64,000 nt of DNA, taken from NCBI GenBank assembly GCA_012861695.1, contig JAAOOA010000027.1, positions 15,090,643-15,154,642 of the forward strand, read 5' to 3'. The position numbers and the translations under genes were made by a program. The notes under the pieces were generated by a model that saw only the letters and a program-made list of their open reading frames with translations, was not told the origin of the DNA and did not search any database. The DNA comes from Trematomus loennbergii (lineage: Eukaryota > Chordata > Actinopteri > Perciformes > Nototheniidae). Of the stretch, positions 50,736-62,533 are shown piece by piece (position 1 is the first letter of the stretch; the number at the start of each line of letters is the position of its first letter).

Positions 50736-52297
50736 TAAACTATAATTAGCTAAATGCTGTTTGAGTACCCTGTAGTAAAAAATCCAATATTAACAAACAA
50801 AAAACTTAATAGCTCAAGGATTTCTAACAATATTTAAATGTTTTGGTCAATTAAAAAAAGAACCTTGTACTTTATAAACTTTATATAAGATAGTGAAGCA
50901 CAAAGTACAATATTTCCTTTTGATTTGTAGTGGAGTATAAAGTGCAACGAAAATAATTCTCAAGTACCTCAACATTCCACCACTGCTTATGCAAAAATGT
51001 GGACTTTCAAGAGAAATCTTGAGGAAATTAAGTTCAAGAAAGATTTTTGAAAACGACAGAAGCGTATTTCAACTTTGGTGTGTTACTTAAGTTCATTGCA
51101 TGGATGATGCCCGTGAACAGAAGGCAGGCGTTCACCAAACATTTACACTCATCAAGCCCCTCCATCCCTCGATGGAGATGGACACGTTGGGAGGTGTGGC
51201 GTCTTCTTTTGCTGAACTTCATGGAGGACATGGAGCTTCACGACACTCAGCAGTCCTTTTTCGACGATAACTTTGCCTCCATTCTGTCAAAACATGTAAA
51301 TCAGTGTTAACATACAATACTGTAAACTTTTCTGTGAATTTACTAAGACTGATTGGGTTGAGCTAGCTATTTAATTTAGTATTTAAGTAGCCATTGATTT
51401 TACATACTTTTTGAGCAGAGGGGATGGGGTAAGCTTCAAAAGGTTCAAAGGGCTTGATTATCATATGCAGTGTGGATATGGGAATTTATATTAACTCTTA
51501 TTTGTTACGGTCAAAGTATGACTACAAGTAAGGAAGTTCAGTTTATAAAATGTTCGCTTTGTTCCAAACAGGAAGTAAACCTGATTAAATAATTGGGTTA
51601 TACAGGCTCAAACTATCAATTCTCCTGAAAAACCCATTTTGAATCAGAATATTAAACATTGAAATTGAGTAAGTTTGAAAATATATATAAATATTATACA
51701 GTAAAATTAGATTCCAATGTACTTCATCTAAATGTTAACTTAAAAACTGGAGACTGAAGAGGTTTTTCACATCATGGCAAGATGTACTTACCTTTAGAGA
51801 ATAGAGATATTCATGTACAAACAGAACAGCAGACACATTTTAACATAAATCAAGCAGAACATTTACCTGGTTCTCTTTAATCAGCTCCGCTGCAGACTCT
51901 TCCAGAAGCTCCATCAGGCGGGAGGGCGGCTTCTATCTAACTTCAACGTGGTGCTGTTTAACAGACAAATTATTGTAGCGAACACACATAACTGTAAGTA
52001 GAGAAAGATATTGGAGACAAAGATTATGCCTTAACTTCAATTGAACGCGCTACAAAGGAGGCACCAACAGTTAAACTTCTAATAAAGTGACTCTTGTCCC
52101 AGTAGTCTTCCTGGATCACCCCTCTCCTTCTTTAGGCCGCATCACACAGAGGGGCCCACAGGCAGTTTACACAGAGCAGCGTCCATGGCAGTGAATGTGA
52201 CATACCCTTTCTTTTAGGAAGCTGGTGCTGCTATCTGTCTCAGTGTACACAGGACAACTACTTTGATATCCACATTAAGCTGACAAGCTAACAGGGA
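50736..52297. other. Unassigned insert DNA
   Basis: AT-rich sequence between the MITE and the LTR element. An 87-codon open frame at 51047-51310 has no recognised relative and lacks splice context; I do not call it a gene. Confidence 0.4.
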
Positions 52298-52783
52298 TGA
52301 GTTGGGGAATAATTTGCCCTGCATGTCCTCCTTCGCCCTCTGACGCAGCTGACCAACCTTGAGCAGCCGTTATCTCCCATAAGGAGGGGCTGCCCTAGCA
52401 TATTGTTGATGTTGCCAGTTTATGACCGGGCAACTCTCTGTCAGAGATAGTTATTGTTGTGGGACACCTGGAACACATCCTTCTCGGGGTGTAGATGACC
52501 CCGAACCATAAGCGACAACAACTGTGATTCAGTGTCCTCAGCTGTTTAGTCTATCTATTGAAGAATGTTGATTATTACACTCTGAAAAACCTCGAGCTAC
52601 AGGAGGGTTCTTCAGAATTGATTGTGGCATCTCTACCGTGTGGTCAAACTGTGGCCCGTGATATGTCTTGTGAATTCTCCGGCCGAAGCTCCAAATAAAC
52701 CATCAGTGTTTGCCATCAAAGCTCCAGCTCTCCTCGTGTCTCTCTGAGTCCTGACTCCAATTGCTTCAGAAGTTTCCCCCACA
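52298..52783 (+). repeat. Left LTR
   Basis: 486 bp, starting TGAGTTGGGGAATAATTTG and ending AGTTTCCCCCACA. It contains CCAAATAAACC, a polyadenylation signal expected in an LTR. By eye about 97% identical to the right LTR apart from small indels. Confidence 0.88.
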
Positions 52784-53233
52784 AATTGGCGTTGTCGGCA
52801 GGATACCAACAAATCTTCAGAACTGGTAAGTGTAATTTCAAATCCACATTTGGACATTGCCTTACCAGAATCTGTGATTGACGGTATCCTAAAATTACCT
52901 GTGAAACTGAGCGGCTGTGTTTCGTTTTGGTTAATGAAACTTAGGGGCTAGTAAACCCAGGAAATCAGTGTCTGGGGACTTTGTCCTGGCTGATTTCCTC
53001 TGTATGCTGCTCCGGACGGAAGTGCCATACAAGCATACACAGCTCATGTTTGGAGAAACCTTAAAGAAAGGCATCAGTAGGGTGGAACTTCTGTATGAAA
53101 GCAATGTAAAGATTTGTATTGAACAAATACGCCACAAGAATAGAGTAGTGGTTGTCGCAAGGGGATAAGCTAGTTATCGCTCTTGGACGGTCATCAGGCA
53201 CCGATCGAAGGACTTGTATACAAGGGTGGAAGC

Positions 53234-53392
53234 CAGGGGCGGACTGGCCATCGGGACGTTCGGGACGAATCCCAATGGGCCGGTACTGAAGTGGGCCGCT
53301 CGGATAAGTCACTAGCACCCCCCCCGTTAGTAATTTACCGAAGTGGGCCGGTCGAGAGTCCCGGGCTGATTTGTAGTCCCAGTCCGCCCCTG
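53234..53392. mobile_element. Short hAT-like MITE with exact 8-bp target duplication
   Basis: 159 bp with ends CAGGGGCGGACTGGCCATC and TAGTCCCAGTCCGCCCCTG, flanked on both sides by GTGGAAGC (53226-53233 and 53393-53400). It sits inside the LTR element interior. Confidence 0.92.
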
Positions 53393-53907
53393 GTGGAAGC
53401 GTGAGTCAAGGCGCCCCACTGGAGATAATTCCCTACCCCCTCTGAAACCTCTTAATTCGGACTAAATTGAGCTGGATGGGCTTTGCTGACACGCTGGTGT
53501 TTATTACGAGTTCATGTTTGTTTGTCTGATTGTTTGTATCGGGGGTCTATATTGGATTGTCTAACCACCGTCTTGTGCATGTTTTGTAACAACTAATAAT
53601 GAATCAGTCCACAGCCAGGGTAAAATAAACTAAACTTTAGTTAACTCACCAAAAGTAAATGACTTGAGACAAATAAATAATATAAAGATGTAAAGCAAAA
53701 TGATGGTAGTATAAATGTGCTGCAAATGAAAATGAAATAGCAAGAGTGTTTTTATGTCCTGCATCTGAGTGTGCAGAGGAAAATGTAAACAAGAAGCACA
53801 CCATTCAGGGTGTGCGCTGTAGGTGTAAGAAGAAAATAAGATTATATTGCTTTAAGAATACATTCTTAAATTGTATTGCTGGCATGTTAAGATATGTTTG
53901 TGACCTT

Positions 53908-53954
53908 GGGGTGCAGGACGGGGCATAGGGTTTCTATGCCCCGTCCTGCACCCC
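53908..53954. repeat. Perfect 20-bp hairpin with 7-nt loop
   Basis: Arms 53908-53927 and 53935-53954 are exact reverse complements (core GCAGGACGGGGCAT) around GGGTTTC. It lies inside the LTR element interior and is far GC-richer than its surroundings. Confidence 0.85.
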
Positions 53955-55439
53955 GAGACCCTCAGAGGCATCACTGCTGGTCGTAAACAACCTGCCTGAG
54001 GAGATCAGGGTTGCAAAATCTGTCTGCTCTTTTAGGTCAATGTTGTAATATTTGTTTAATTTATTCTTAAATCTATGTATTGTATGGTAATAATGAAAAA
54101 AACGTAATGTATTGATCACATTTCGAAACAAAGCGGATAAGACATAACTAGACTCAGGCATAATACGAATTATTGTAGAAACATTTTGCGCTGTTGCTGC
54201 AAAATGGAAACTTTGTTTTATCATCTATTCCAACTGGCCACTGGATTCAGATCATTAATATAAGTTGAAGTTCAATTACAGTTTTAAATATAGTTCAACA
54301 TTCTTTATTAAACTGCTTCAAATTATTTCTCGTATCAATCAAATTGGTCTCCATAGACATTACTAAAATTCAAATAGTTGTTAAACTACTGACAAGTTTT
54401 CTGAAACCGAGCTTATGAACAAAAGAGTAAAGGTCGCTGTTAAGCAATGGATCAATACATTTGTTTAAGTTTTTATTGTGTGCATAATAAATGTGTTAAA
54501 TTAATTGAGCAATTCTTTAAAAGTATAATGTTGCAATCTCTTTAAAATAAGTAATTACAGTTAAAAAACTAGATGTTGTTTTCCAAGGGCCTCTCCTTCA
54601 CAGGCCTACACTTTAAATCATGAGATTTCCAAATCATAACAGACAGAGATCAGTATCACTTTGTGTTGCAAGCCAAATCAATGTAAAGGTTCTACTTGAG
54701 CCTCATTTCAATACCGTATAGAAAGTATTGAAGCCAGCTCAAGCTAAATGTATTTAATTAATGTACAGTTGTTTTGATTTATTTTAAATTCTCCAGTCGA
54801 GCTTCCATCGTTTAGTCTAGACAACTAATTGTTTCTCATAACAGGCACCTCACATTCTCACTGCTGTCCCAAATTCATCCTAGCTGCTTTTTATGTGGAC
54901 AGCACACTATAACCCCAACTTCACTGATTTAATCAAAGCATGGCTGTGGTTGGACAGAATCAATGAAAACTGCCCAAAGTCTAAAATGACATCAAAGGAC
55001 CAGAAATAACAGGCTCTACAAACAGAGTGGAAAACAATACAAGAACAACTTAAAAAACACATGACGGCAAACAAATGTAAGTGCTAACCTGTAAGAGAGT
55101 CCTCCAAAGAGCAAATTATGTGTCTTTCCAGAGAGCTCTTCTTCCTTCTCTATCACCTTATCTCTGTTCCTTGATATAAAAAAGTCCTCTTTTCTGTCAG
55201 CTCCTGTGGCGTAACGCAGGCGGGCCAGAAGTCCACATGACAGGCGGCGGAGAGAAGGAGCCTGCTCCTCCAGTCACAGAGAGACACTGCCAGCTTTCCT
55301 CAACTGTACCGCTCTGCTATCAGCTCCCAGCATGCTCTCAGCACACTGACACAGTCCATTTAGGAAGTCTTACTCACTGCCTCACTCCCTCCCTTTCTCT
55401 TTTGTGCTGCCACAACCATTAACATAGAGGCTACACCCA

Positions 55440-55610
55440 TTTTTACATGTTAGAAGCTTTTATCCAAAGCGACTTGCATACTATACTGTGGACAATCCCC
55501 ACAGGAGCCATTTTGGGGTGAAGTGTCTTGCCCAGGGACACAACGACATGCTGACTGCAGTGGGGTTTGAACCTGTGACCCCCTGTTCCCAACACCAAGG
55601 CTACAAACCT
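55440..55610. repeat. Fish interspersed repeat with a LINE-like terminal motif
   Basis: It contains GCTTTTATCCAAAGCGACTT, also present at the 3' end of the LINE at 60145, followed by GGGGTGAAGTGTCTTGCCCA and TTTGAACCTGTGACC. The last part resembles a tRNA-type B box, so a SINE sharing its end with a LINE is possible. Confidence 0.5.
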
Positions 55611-57637
55611 TCAAATGATAATATGCATGTGTCAGGAAGGCTCCCAAATAATTCTGAGGGGCCCATCCTATTTTTGTAATTAAATGATAATGTGCTAATC
55701 TATTACTTTGAGTTGTCATCGCTCAGAAAACATCCCTATCAGGTGCTGTGCCGATAACTAGGACAGCTCTCAAGGCCAAGGGTCAGAGAGAAAGGGTCAC
55801 ACTCTCCGGGTGCAGAGAGCACCCCCCAGCCACGTGCAAGGAAGCACGAGGTCGTTCGAGATGAGAGGATTATACTCTTCAACTTTCTGCTGAGAGGGAT
55901 GCTTCTCTTCACCTTTCTGCTCGGGGGGCTAAAGCAGACAACCTGCAGGACGAGCGAGGGCTTCAGAGGCTTCTATAATACAAGGTTCCATGTTTCTTGG
56001 AGCAGTTTGATGTCTTCCTAACCTCTCCCATCACGGGGGGGACACCTGGATGCGCCACTAGGAATACGCAGTTGCACTGCTCTCAAGCAGATAGCAGAAG
56101 GAATACAGGCAGATGAGCCTCCGTTTCACTGGGGGATCAACTACAGTGCTCACTGAATGAGCCACACAAAAGCAGAGCAATTGGGGGGTTGAAATATGGC
56201 GCTCTGATGAAGAAGAGTTTGAGTCAATCAGCACCTCAGTGCTAATCTACAGTATCAGGATGCCTTTACACACCAGACACTCTGTGTCATAAAGGGAGGA
56301 GGAGAACGAGTCAGGAAGACTGACAGACATGTTCTTCCAGCTCTCGCACAAAGATGAACTTTGAATTGAATGACCAGATGTTTACAGATGTACAATTAAT
56401 GATTGTTTTTTATATTTCCAATGACCAGACATGTGTTAAATAGCGGTGATTAATATTTTTGTCAGATCAGATTACACTTTCGCACTAAACAAAATAAAAT
56501 AATTAATATTTTCAGATTATAAGGTATTGAATAATAAGGTATTTCTAATATTATAACAGATAATGTTAATATCCTTAATCATCCAGCAAGCAGGCTTAAC
56601 ACTACTTAACACTACTCTTTAATGTATTATCCATGCACAGATAGACCTACAATTATGTTTCTAGTACTGGATTAATTTCGGCCCAAAACAAATATGTATA
56701 ATAATTCATATAACAATTATGTAGCATATTTGATCCTCAAATTAGAGAAGTATAATTTAAAGAAATTGATATTCTATATTCAACATTAGATAAACACAGA
56801 AGAACCCTTTCAAAGTACCTCAAGTAGATTTTCAGGTAAGTATGGCTAATAAGAATAATTAATTGAGTTAATTTGGTACAGATCAGTGGTATCATTTACA
56901 AATGTATGAATTCAAGTTTTAAGAATGTTTAATCTTTCCTTTCCAGGTTTTTACAAAAGTCTTTGAATATTTGCCTGACTTTTCCTTTTCAGATTGTTAA
57001 ACATTTTGAGAATTGTTTAACTTTTCCCTTCAGATTTTGAAATGATATAAGGATTGATAGTTTAAGTAATGTAATTATGTTATCATGCCATAGTCTTTTG
57101 ATTAATGAAGCGTAAATATAATCCTAAATTGAAGACACTGCAATTTTGCAGATTACAGATTGATTAGATCACCAGTGTGAATTTCTTATACCTTTGCTGG
57201 ATCTCTTATGATCCTGATTTTTAAATGCTTTTGACTAGTGATTGCCTTGAAGTAAATCTTTAAACTGCAAGCTGGTTTTGATTTTATAGTTTGATAAATG
57301 AGATTAACTAATGGTTAAATGTTAAAACATATTATTTTAAAAGAAATAGTTGTTGCTAATATGTATCTGTGATTTTATGTGTTCATTGTTATGCTTTTGA
57401 CAAAAAGATGCTCCGAACACTGACGAGAGATGATTTTTCTAATATGATTGGCTGTCTCAATCATTGTGATTGAATGTTTCAATCTTATTATGTTATTATT
57501 GATGTGATTGTTATTGATGTAATTGATGTTGTGTAAATCCACACTCAAATCTGAAGATTCCCATTGATTTAAGTATTGAACAAATTATTATTAGACTAAG
57601 GTTTTTAGGTTATCAAAATTGATAAAAAGAGAGGAAC

Positions 57638-58107
57638 TGTTGGGTAATAATTTGCCCTGCATGTCCTCCTTCGCCCTCTGACGCAGCTGACCAACCTTGA
57701 GCAGCCCTTATCTCCCATAAGGAGGGGCTGCCCTAGCATATTGTTGATGTTGCCAGTTTATGACCGGGCAACTCTCACCTGGGACACCTGGAATACATCC
57801 TTCTCGGGGTGTAGATGACCCCGAGCCATAAGCGACAACAACTGTGATTCACTGTCCTCAGCTGTTTAGTCTATCTATTGAAGAATGTTGATTATTACAC
57901 TCTGAACTAGTTAAAACCTCGAGCTACAGGAGGTTCTTCAGAATTGATTGGCATCTCAACCGTGTGGTCAAACCGTGGCCCGTGACATGTCTTGTGAATT
58001 CTCCGGCCGAAGCTCCAAATAAACCATCAGTGTTTGCCATCAAAGCTTCAGCTCTCCTCGTGTCTCTCTGAGTCCTGTTTCCAATTGCTAAAGAAGTTTC
58101 CCCCACA
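57638..58107 (+). repeat. Right LTR
   Basis: 470 bp, TGTTGGGTAATAATTTG to AAGTTTCCCCCACA, preceded by a purine tract at about 57622-57637. It lacks the short GTCAGAGATAGTTATTGTTG stretch found in the left LTR. Confidence 0.88.
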
Positions 58108-58404
58108 GGACGTACATAGTTAATAAAGTACATAAATATACTTACATGATTCAAAATCCACGAGTATTCATTTTAGATGAGGGTCCATGCTCTCTTCTCT
58201 TCAACTGGAACCGCCTGCTTTTTTTCAAATGTCTGTACTGTCTGTGCGCAAACTCCTCTAACGTCATCGGGGGCGTCGCCCACCTTTACTCACACACCCA
58301 ATGGCTTTTTAAGAAGAGAAAACGAAATAGGAATTTTACTTGGGTATGTATTTGTATTTTGGTATTTGAATTGTAGTTCATCTCAGAAATCCTGACACTA
58401 TCTG

Positions 58405-59157
58405 TCAGTGGGGCCCTCTGTGCCAGGCACAAGAGCCATCACTCCTCTTCATACAAACTAAGTGTTTGTACATCTCATTATCAATCAGTGAGTCCGTCCA
58501 CATGCACTCAGCCGGGCTGCTGACTATGCAGGGGGTGGTGAAGCAGAAGGTGAACTGAGGATCAGAAAAGAAACCAAGATCACGGATTATATTTACAACT
58601 CTTGCAACTATGCATTTTTAAAAGATTATTTTAGTTTGTGGTCATTTCCCACCTTGCATCCACAGCCCCTTTCATAGCGCTGAGTCAGGCTCTTCTTCTG
58701 GGTTTCACTCAGTTTGTCCCAGGGCTTAATGAAGTCACACAGTCCGATATACATCATCCCATCATCATTTAGTTTGCCTGGGAGAGGGAAAAGCATTAGA
58801 TGACATAAAACAAAGACTCTTCAAAGAACAATATTTGATATATTTTATAATGTGTGATTTGGTGAAAGTTGTACCTGTGATGAGATACTCCGTGCCATTA
58901 TTCAGGATCACTCCACAACTTAAAAAGAGATTGGTGTAGAGGGCATCAATACCATTGCTGGGACCTTTGAACATCTGACAATTCAAACAAAGCAAAGTCA
59001 ATTAAGATTCATTAAGGAAAAGGTTTAGACCCCAACATGAAAATGATAGCTTTAATTCCACATACCTTGATTTGTTTGATGTCATACTTGGTGGGGTTTC
59101 CATAGATGTCATTGACAGCATCAACCTCCTGCACTCCAACTACCTTTCCCCTTATAA
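58405..59157 (-). CDS. TIMP2-like tandem paralog, exons 2-5 (5' exon off the window)
   Basis: A probable secreted metalloproteinase inhibitor made by duplication of timp2. Exons: 59066-59157, 58875-58974, 58653-58777, 58405-58554; every splice site and phase is kept. The frame is open through all four exons to TGA at 58405-58407. The nine cysteines of these exons are conserved. Compared with timp2 it lacks three residues of the AB loop, has TNLFLSCGV for [10 protein letters not shown], lacks four residues (GGQA) in the C-domain, and stops at CAWHRGPH, dropping the acidic tail. Exon 1 should lie beyond 64000. Intact frame and length-preserving phases argue against a pseudogene. Expression is not shown. 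Confidence 0.8.
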
Positions 59158-60112
59158 CTGCAAAAGAGACAAGCACAACCCACATTTAATTTGAAGACAA
59201 GAGTTTCAAAGTCAAACACCATTATCATGTTAAAACGGAACAGGATCTGAGTCCGTCTGTATCTGATCCAAGCCCTGTCCAGGTTTGGCATGCTAAAGAC
59301 AGCCACAACTCTTTGCTGTGGCTTGGATCTGAGCATTTTACATCCTCTCCCTCTCTATTTTGCACTCTGAAGTTTCAGCTCCCTGATTCAGTGAGGTTTC
59401 GACGGCGGAATAAAATAGAACAGTTCAAGTGGAAAAACACCATCAAAGCCTTACGAACGAGCCTTCGAGCCGAGTATTAAACACAAAGATATGTTTCACA
59501 ATAACTGCTTGTGTCATGTGAATCCAATTGTGAATATGCAATGGGCGGACTAGCGATAAAGTTAATGTCTAACAGATGTTCTCTCGGAAGTCTCAGTTCA
59601 AGTTGTGTCTTTCTCAAGGTGGAAGCTACCGACTGCCTCAGACCATCACCAGCCCTCTGCCTTACCAAACAAGATCAAGCCTTTTTACTTGCTTTTTATA
59701 TGATGGATGTATGAAACTGCAAGCCATATGTGCCCTAATTCTTTGACAGTAGAGTTGTAGAGAACATCTCCTTTTAAGGTTAACCCATTAAGATTATTGT
59801 ACTTGTATGTTTCTTTAGGAATTATAATCTGAATGTTGCCTTCCAAAACAAAAATACTGTATGAAATACAACAAAGTATCTTTACTGTAAATTGAAGTTG
59901 CAAGAGACCTCTGCAATGGTTGCAGATGAATTAGTCATTTATGAAAAGGTTGATTATTCTTCCCTATTATTAAGAGTTTCACTGTAACTTAGATTGCAAG
60001 AAGCTCATGTTCTTGAGTAATTTTCCATAGACTCCCAGAAATAGTCTATTTAACTAAAGTAATATTTATTACATAAGACAATTGTCTGACAGTATAGGGG
60101 GTTCTTAAGACA
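59158..60112 (-). other. Intron 1 of the timp2-like copy, proximal part
   Basis: Matches parts of timp2 intron 1 (33846 to about 36640) with deletions of about 0.2 kb and 1.5 kb. Confidence 0.75.
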
Positions 60113-62172
60113 ATATTACATTACATTACATTTAGCTGACGCTTTTATCCAAAGCGACTTACAATAAGTGCATTCGACCAACAAGATACAAACTTGAAGA
60201 AAACAGAATCATATAAGTACATCAGGTTTCATAGAGCCAAAACATTTCAAGTGCTACTCAACTGGCTTTAGATAAGCCAGTCCTTTATTAGTATATAAGT
60301 GCTTTGTTAGCAATTCTTTGTTAGTAATTCTATCGCTCGAAGTGGAGTCGAAAGAGATGAGTTTTCAGTCTCGGAAGATGTGTAAGCTATCTGCTGTCCT
60401 GATTTCAATGGGGAGCTCATTCCACCATTTTGGAGCCAGGATAGCAAACCGACGTGTTTTTGCTGATGGGAACTTGGGTCCCCCTCGCAGTGCTGGTGCA
60501 GCGAGCCGTTTGGCCGATGCAGAGCGGAGTGCACGTGCTGGGGTGTACAGTTTAACCATGTCCTGGATGTAGGAAGGGCCAGATCCATTCGCAGCATGGT
60601 ACGCAAGTACCATTGTCTTGAAGTGGATTCTAGCAGTTACTGGAAGCCAGTGAAGGGAGCGGAGGAGCGGCGTGGTGTGGGAAATTTGGAAGGTTGAAGA
60701 CCAGACGAGCCGCTGCATTCTGGATGAGCTGCAGAGGTCGGATGGCACATGCAGGTAGACCAGCCAGGAGGGAGTTGCAGTAGTCTAGGCGTGAGATGAC
60801 GAGAGCCTGGGCCAGAACCTGCGTCGCTTTCTGGGTCAGGAGGGGACGTATCCTCCTGATGTTGTAAAGAGTGTATCTGCAGCAGCGGGTTGTAGCAGCG
60901 ATGTTTGCAGTGAAGGACAGTTTGTTATCTAGGGTCACACCCAGATCCTTGCAGTCTGAGTTGGGGAAACAATAGAGGTGCCGATGTTGATTGTCAAGTC
61001 AAGAGTGGGACAATCTTTTCCCGGAAGGAAAAGCAGTTCAGTCTTGTCAAGGTTGAGCTTGAGGTGGTGAGCAGACATCCACTGAGAGATGTCAGCTAGC
61101 AAGCAGAGATCCGTGCGACGACCTGGGTCTCTGAGCGGGGAAAGGACAGAATTAATTGAGTGTCGTCAGCGTAGCAGTGGTATGGAAAACCATGCGGGCT
61201 AATGACAGAACCGAGCGAGTTTGTGTACAAGAAGAGGAGGGGACCAAGAACAGAGCCCTGAGGGACCCCTGTCGTTAATTAACAAGGGTCGGACTCGGAC
61301 CCTCTCCAAATTACCCTGTAGGTACGGTCTTTGAGGTAGGAGGTGAGGAGGGAAAGTGCAGAGCCTGAAACTCCAGATTCTTGGAGAGTGCGAAGGAGGA
61401 TCTGATGGTTCACCGTGTCGAATGCAGCAGACAGGTATAAAAGGATGATGACAGAGGAGAGGGAGGCTGCTTTAGCAGTGTGCAGTTCCTCAGAGACAGC
61501 GAGGAGGGCAGTTTCTGTTGAGTGACCTGCCTTGAAACCAGACTGGTGCGGATCCAGAAGGTTGTTCTGAGATAACAGGAGAGTTGTTTAAAGACAGCGC
61601 GTTCAAGTGTTTTAGACAGGAACGGGAGGAGAGAGACAGGCCTGTAGTTTATAACATCAGACAGGTTGAGAGTGGGTTTCTTTAGGAGAGGGTTTGCTCT
61701 TGCCTCCTTGAGACTGTTTGGAAAGTGACCAGAAGTTAGAGAAGTGTTGATGAAATGGGTGAGAAACGGTAGAATATCAGGAGTGATAGTCTGAAGGAGG
61801 TTTGAGGGGATAGGGTCCAGAGGACAAGTGGTAGGACGGGCAGAGGTAATGAGGGTAAGAACCTCACTTGGAGAGAGAGGGGAAAAGGAGGTTAGTGTGT
61901 GGGTGAAAGGTGGGTCTGGTGACCCAGCGGTGAGTAAAGGTGAGTCGGAAAAAGAAGAACGAATATCAACCTTTTTTCAAAGTAGTTAACAAAGTCGCTT
62001 GAAGAAGGGAGGAGGGGGAAGGGGCTCTGGGGGGTTCTAAGAGGGTGGAAAAGATGGAAAATAGTTTTTGGGGATTGGAATAGGAAGATTGGATCTTATC
62101 TTGAAAGAAAGTGATTTTTGCCTGAGAGATCGAAGCAGAGAAAGAGGAGAGGAGAGCCTGATAGGTTAGGAT
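60113..62172 (-). mobile_element. 5'-truncated LINE, minus strand
   Basis: On the minus strand RT motifs are readable: [17 protein letters not shown] at about 61215-61275, [11 protein letters not shown] with YADD at 61162-61173, then DNKLSFTANIAATTRCCRYT, RLDYCNSLLAGLP, PLLRSLHWLPVTARIHFK and KWWNELP near 60410-60450. Frames are broken in several places. The 3' end carries CTTTTATCCAAAGCGACTT in reverse and a TGTAA repeat tail at 60113. L2-like by motif style. It is absent from the original copy (near 36640), so it inserted after the duplication. Confidence 0.85.
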
Positions 62173-62533
62173 ATCGTACTACTAACGATGTTTTAATCCA
62201 AATAACTTTGTTTTATCTTCATACAAATCACCTGGAGCGTTGACCAGGAACTGAAATAAGACATTTAAACTAAGGAAACATTTAAAGGCAGAACCGCCAA
62301 TGGTAAATAACCACATTCATTTTGGATTTGCTAGCTCAACAAAGCATATTTTGCAAAGTCAGCCACCCATTCATTTTCTCTACAGTATAGCAGTCACAGT
62401 GACTTTACATTCCATAAACGTCACAGATTAACTTGTTTAAGTATCAAGAGCCTTCAGGCCAGAAAGGCTGATCCTAACAGACTGATGGTTTATTTAAGCA
62501 GGAGGGTCTATCCATGATGCTGAAGCAGGGTTA

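Larger units (their letters stand above)
52298..58107 (+). mobile_element. Non-autonomous LTR retrotransposon
   Basis: Two direct LTRs (52298-52783 and 57638-58107) bound a 4.85-kb interior. A primer-binding-like stretch, TTGGCGTTGTCGGCAGGAT, starts two bases after the left LTR, and a purine tract AAAAAGAGAGGAAC directly precedes the right LTR. These two features set the orientation as plus. No gag, protease, RT, integrase or env frame is seen, so it would depend on another element for movement. The 4-bp flanks (GGGA and GGAC) do not match exactly. Confidence 0.82.
49430..58283. other. 8.9-kb block absent from the original copy
   Basis: Left of 49430 the sequence matches up to about 32640, and right of 58283 it resumes at about 32888. 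The block holds a TTAA MITE (50051-50731) and an LTR retrotransposon (52298-58107). The remaining 49430-50050, 50732-52297 and 58108-58283 show no recognised gene. It starts CACTGAAAAAAACGGGGAG, which resembles ends of fish DNA transposons, but a matching right end was not found. Confidence 0.75.

Noticed and set aside
52298..58107. Endogenous retrovirus with envelope
   Set aside because: No gag, pol or env frames were seen in the interior, so only LTR-element structure can be claimed.
58405..59157. The timp2 copy as a dead pseudogene
   Set aside because: Every visible splice site, phase and cysteine is intact, and indels are in multiples of three; decay does not produce this.
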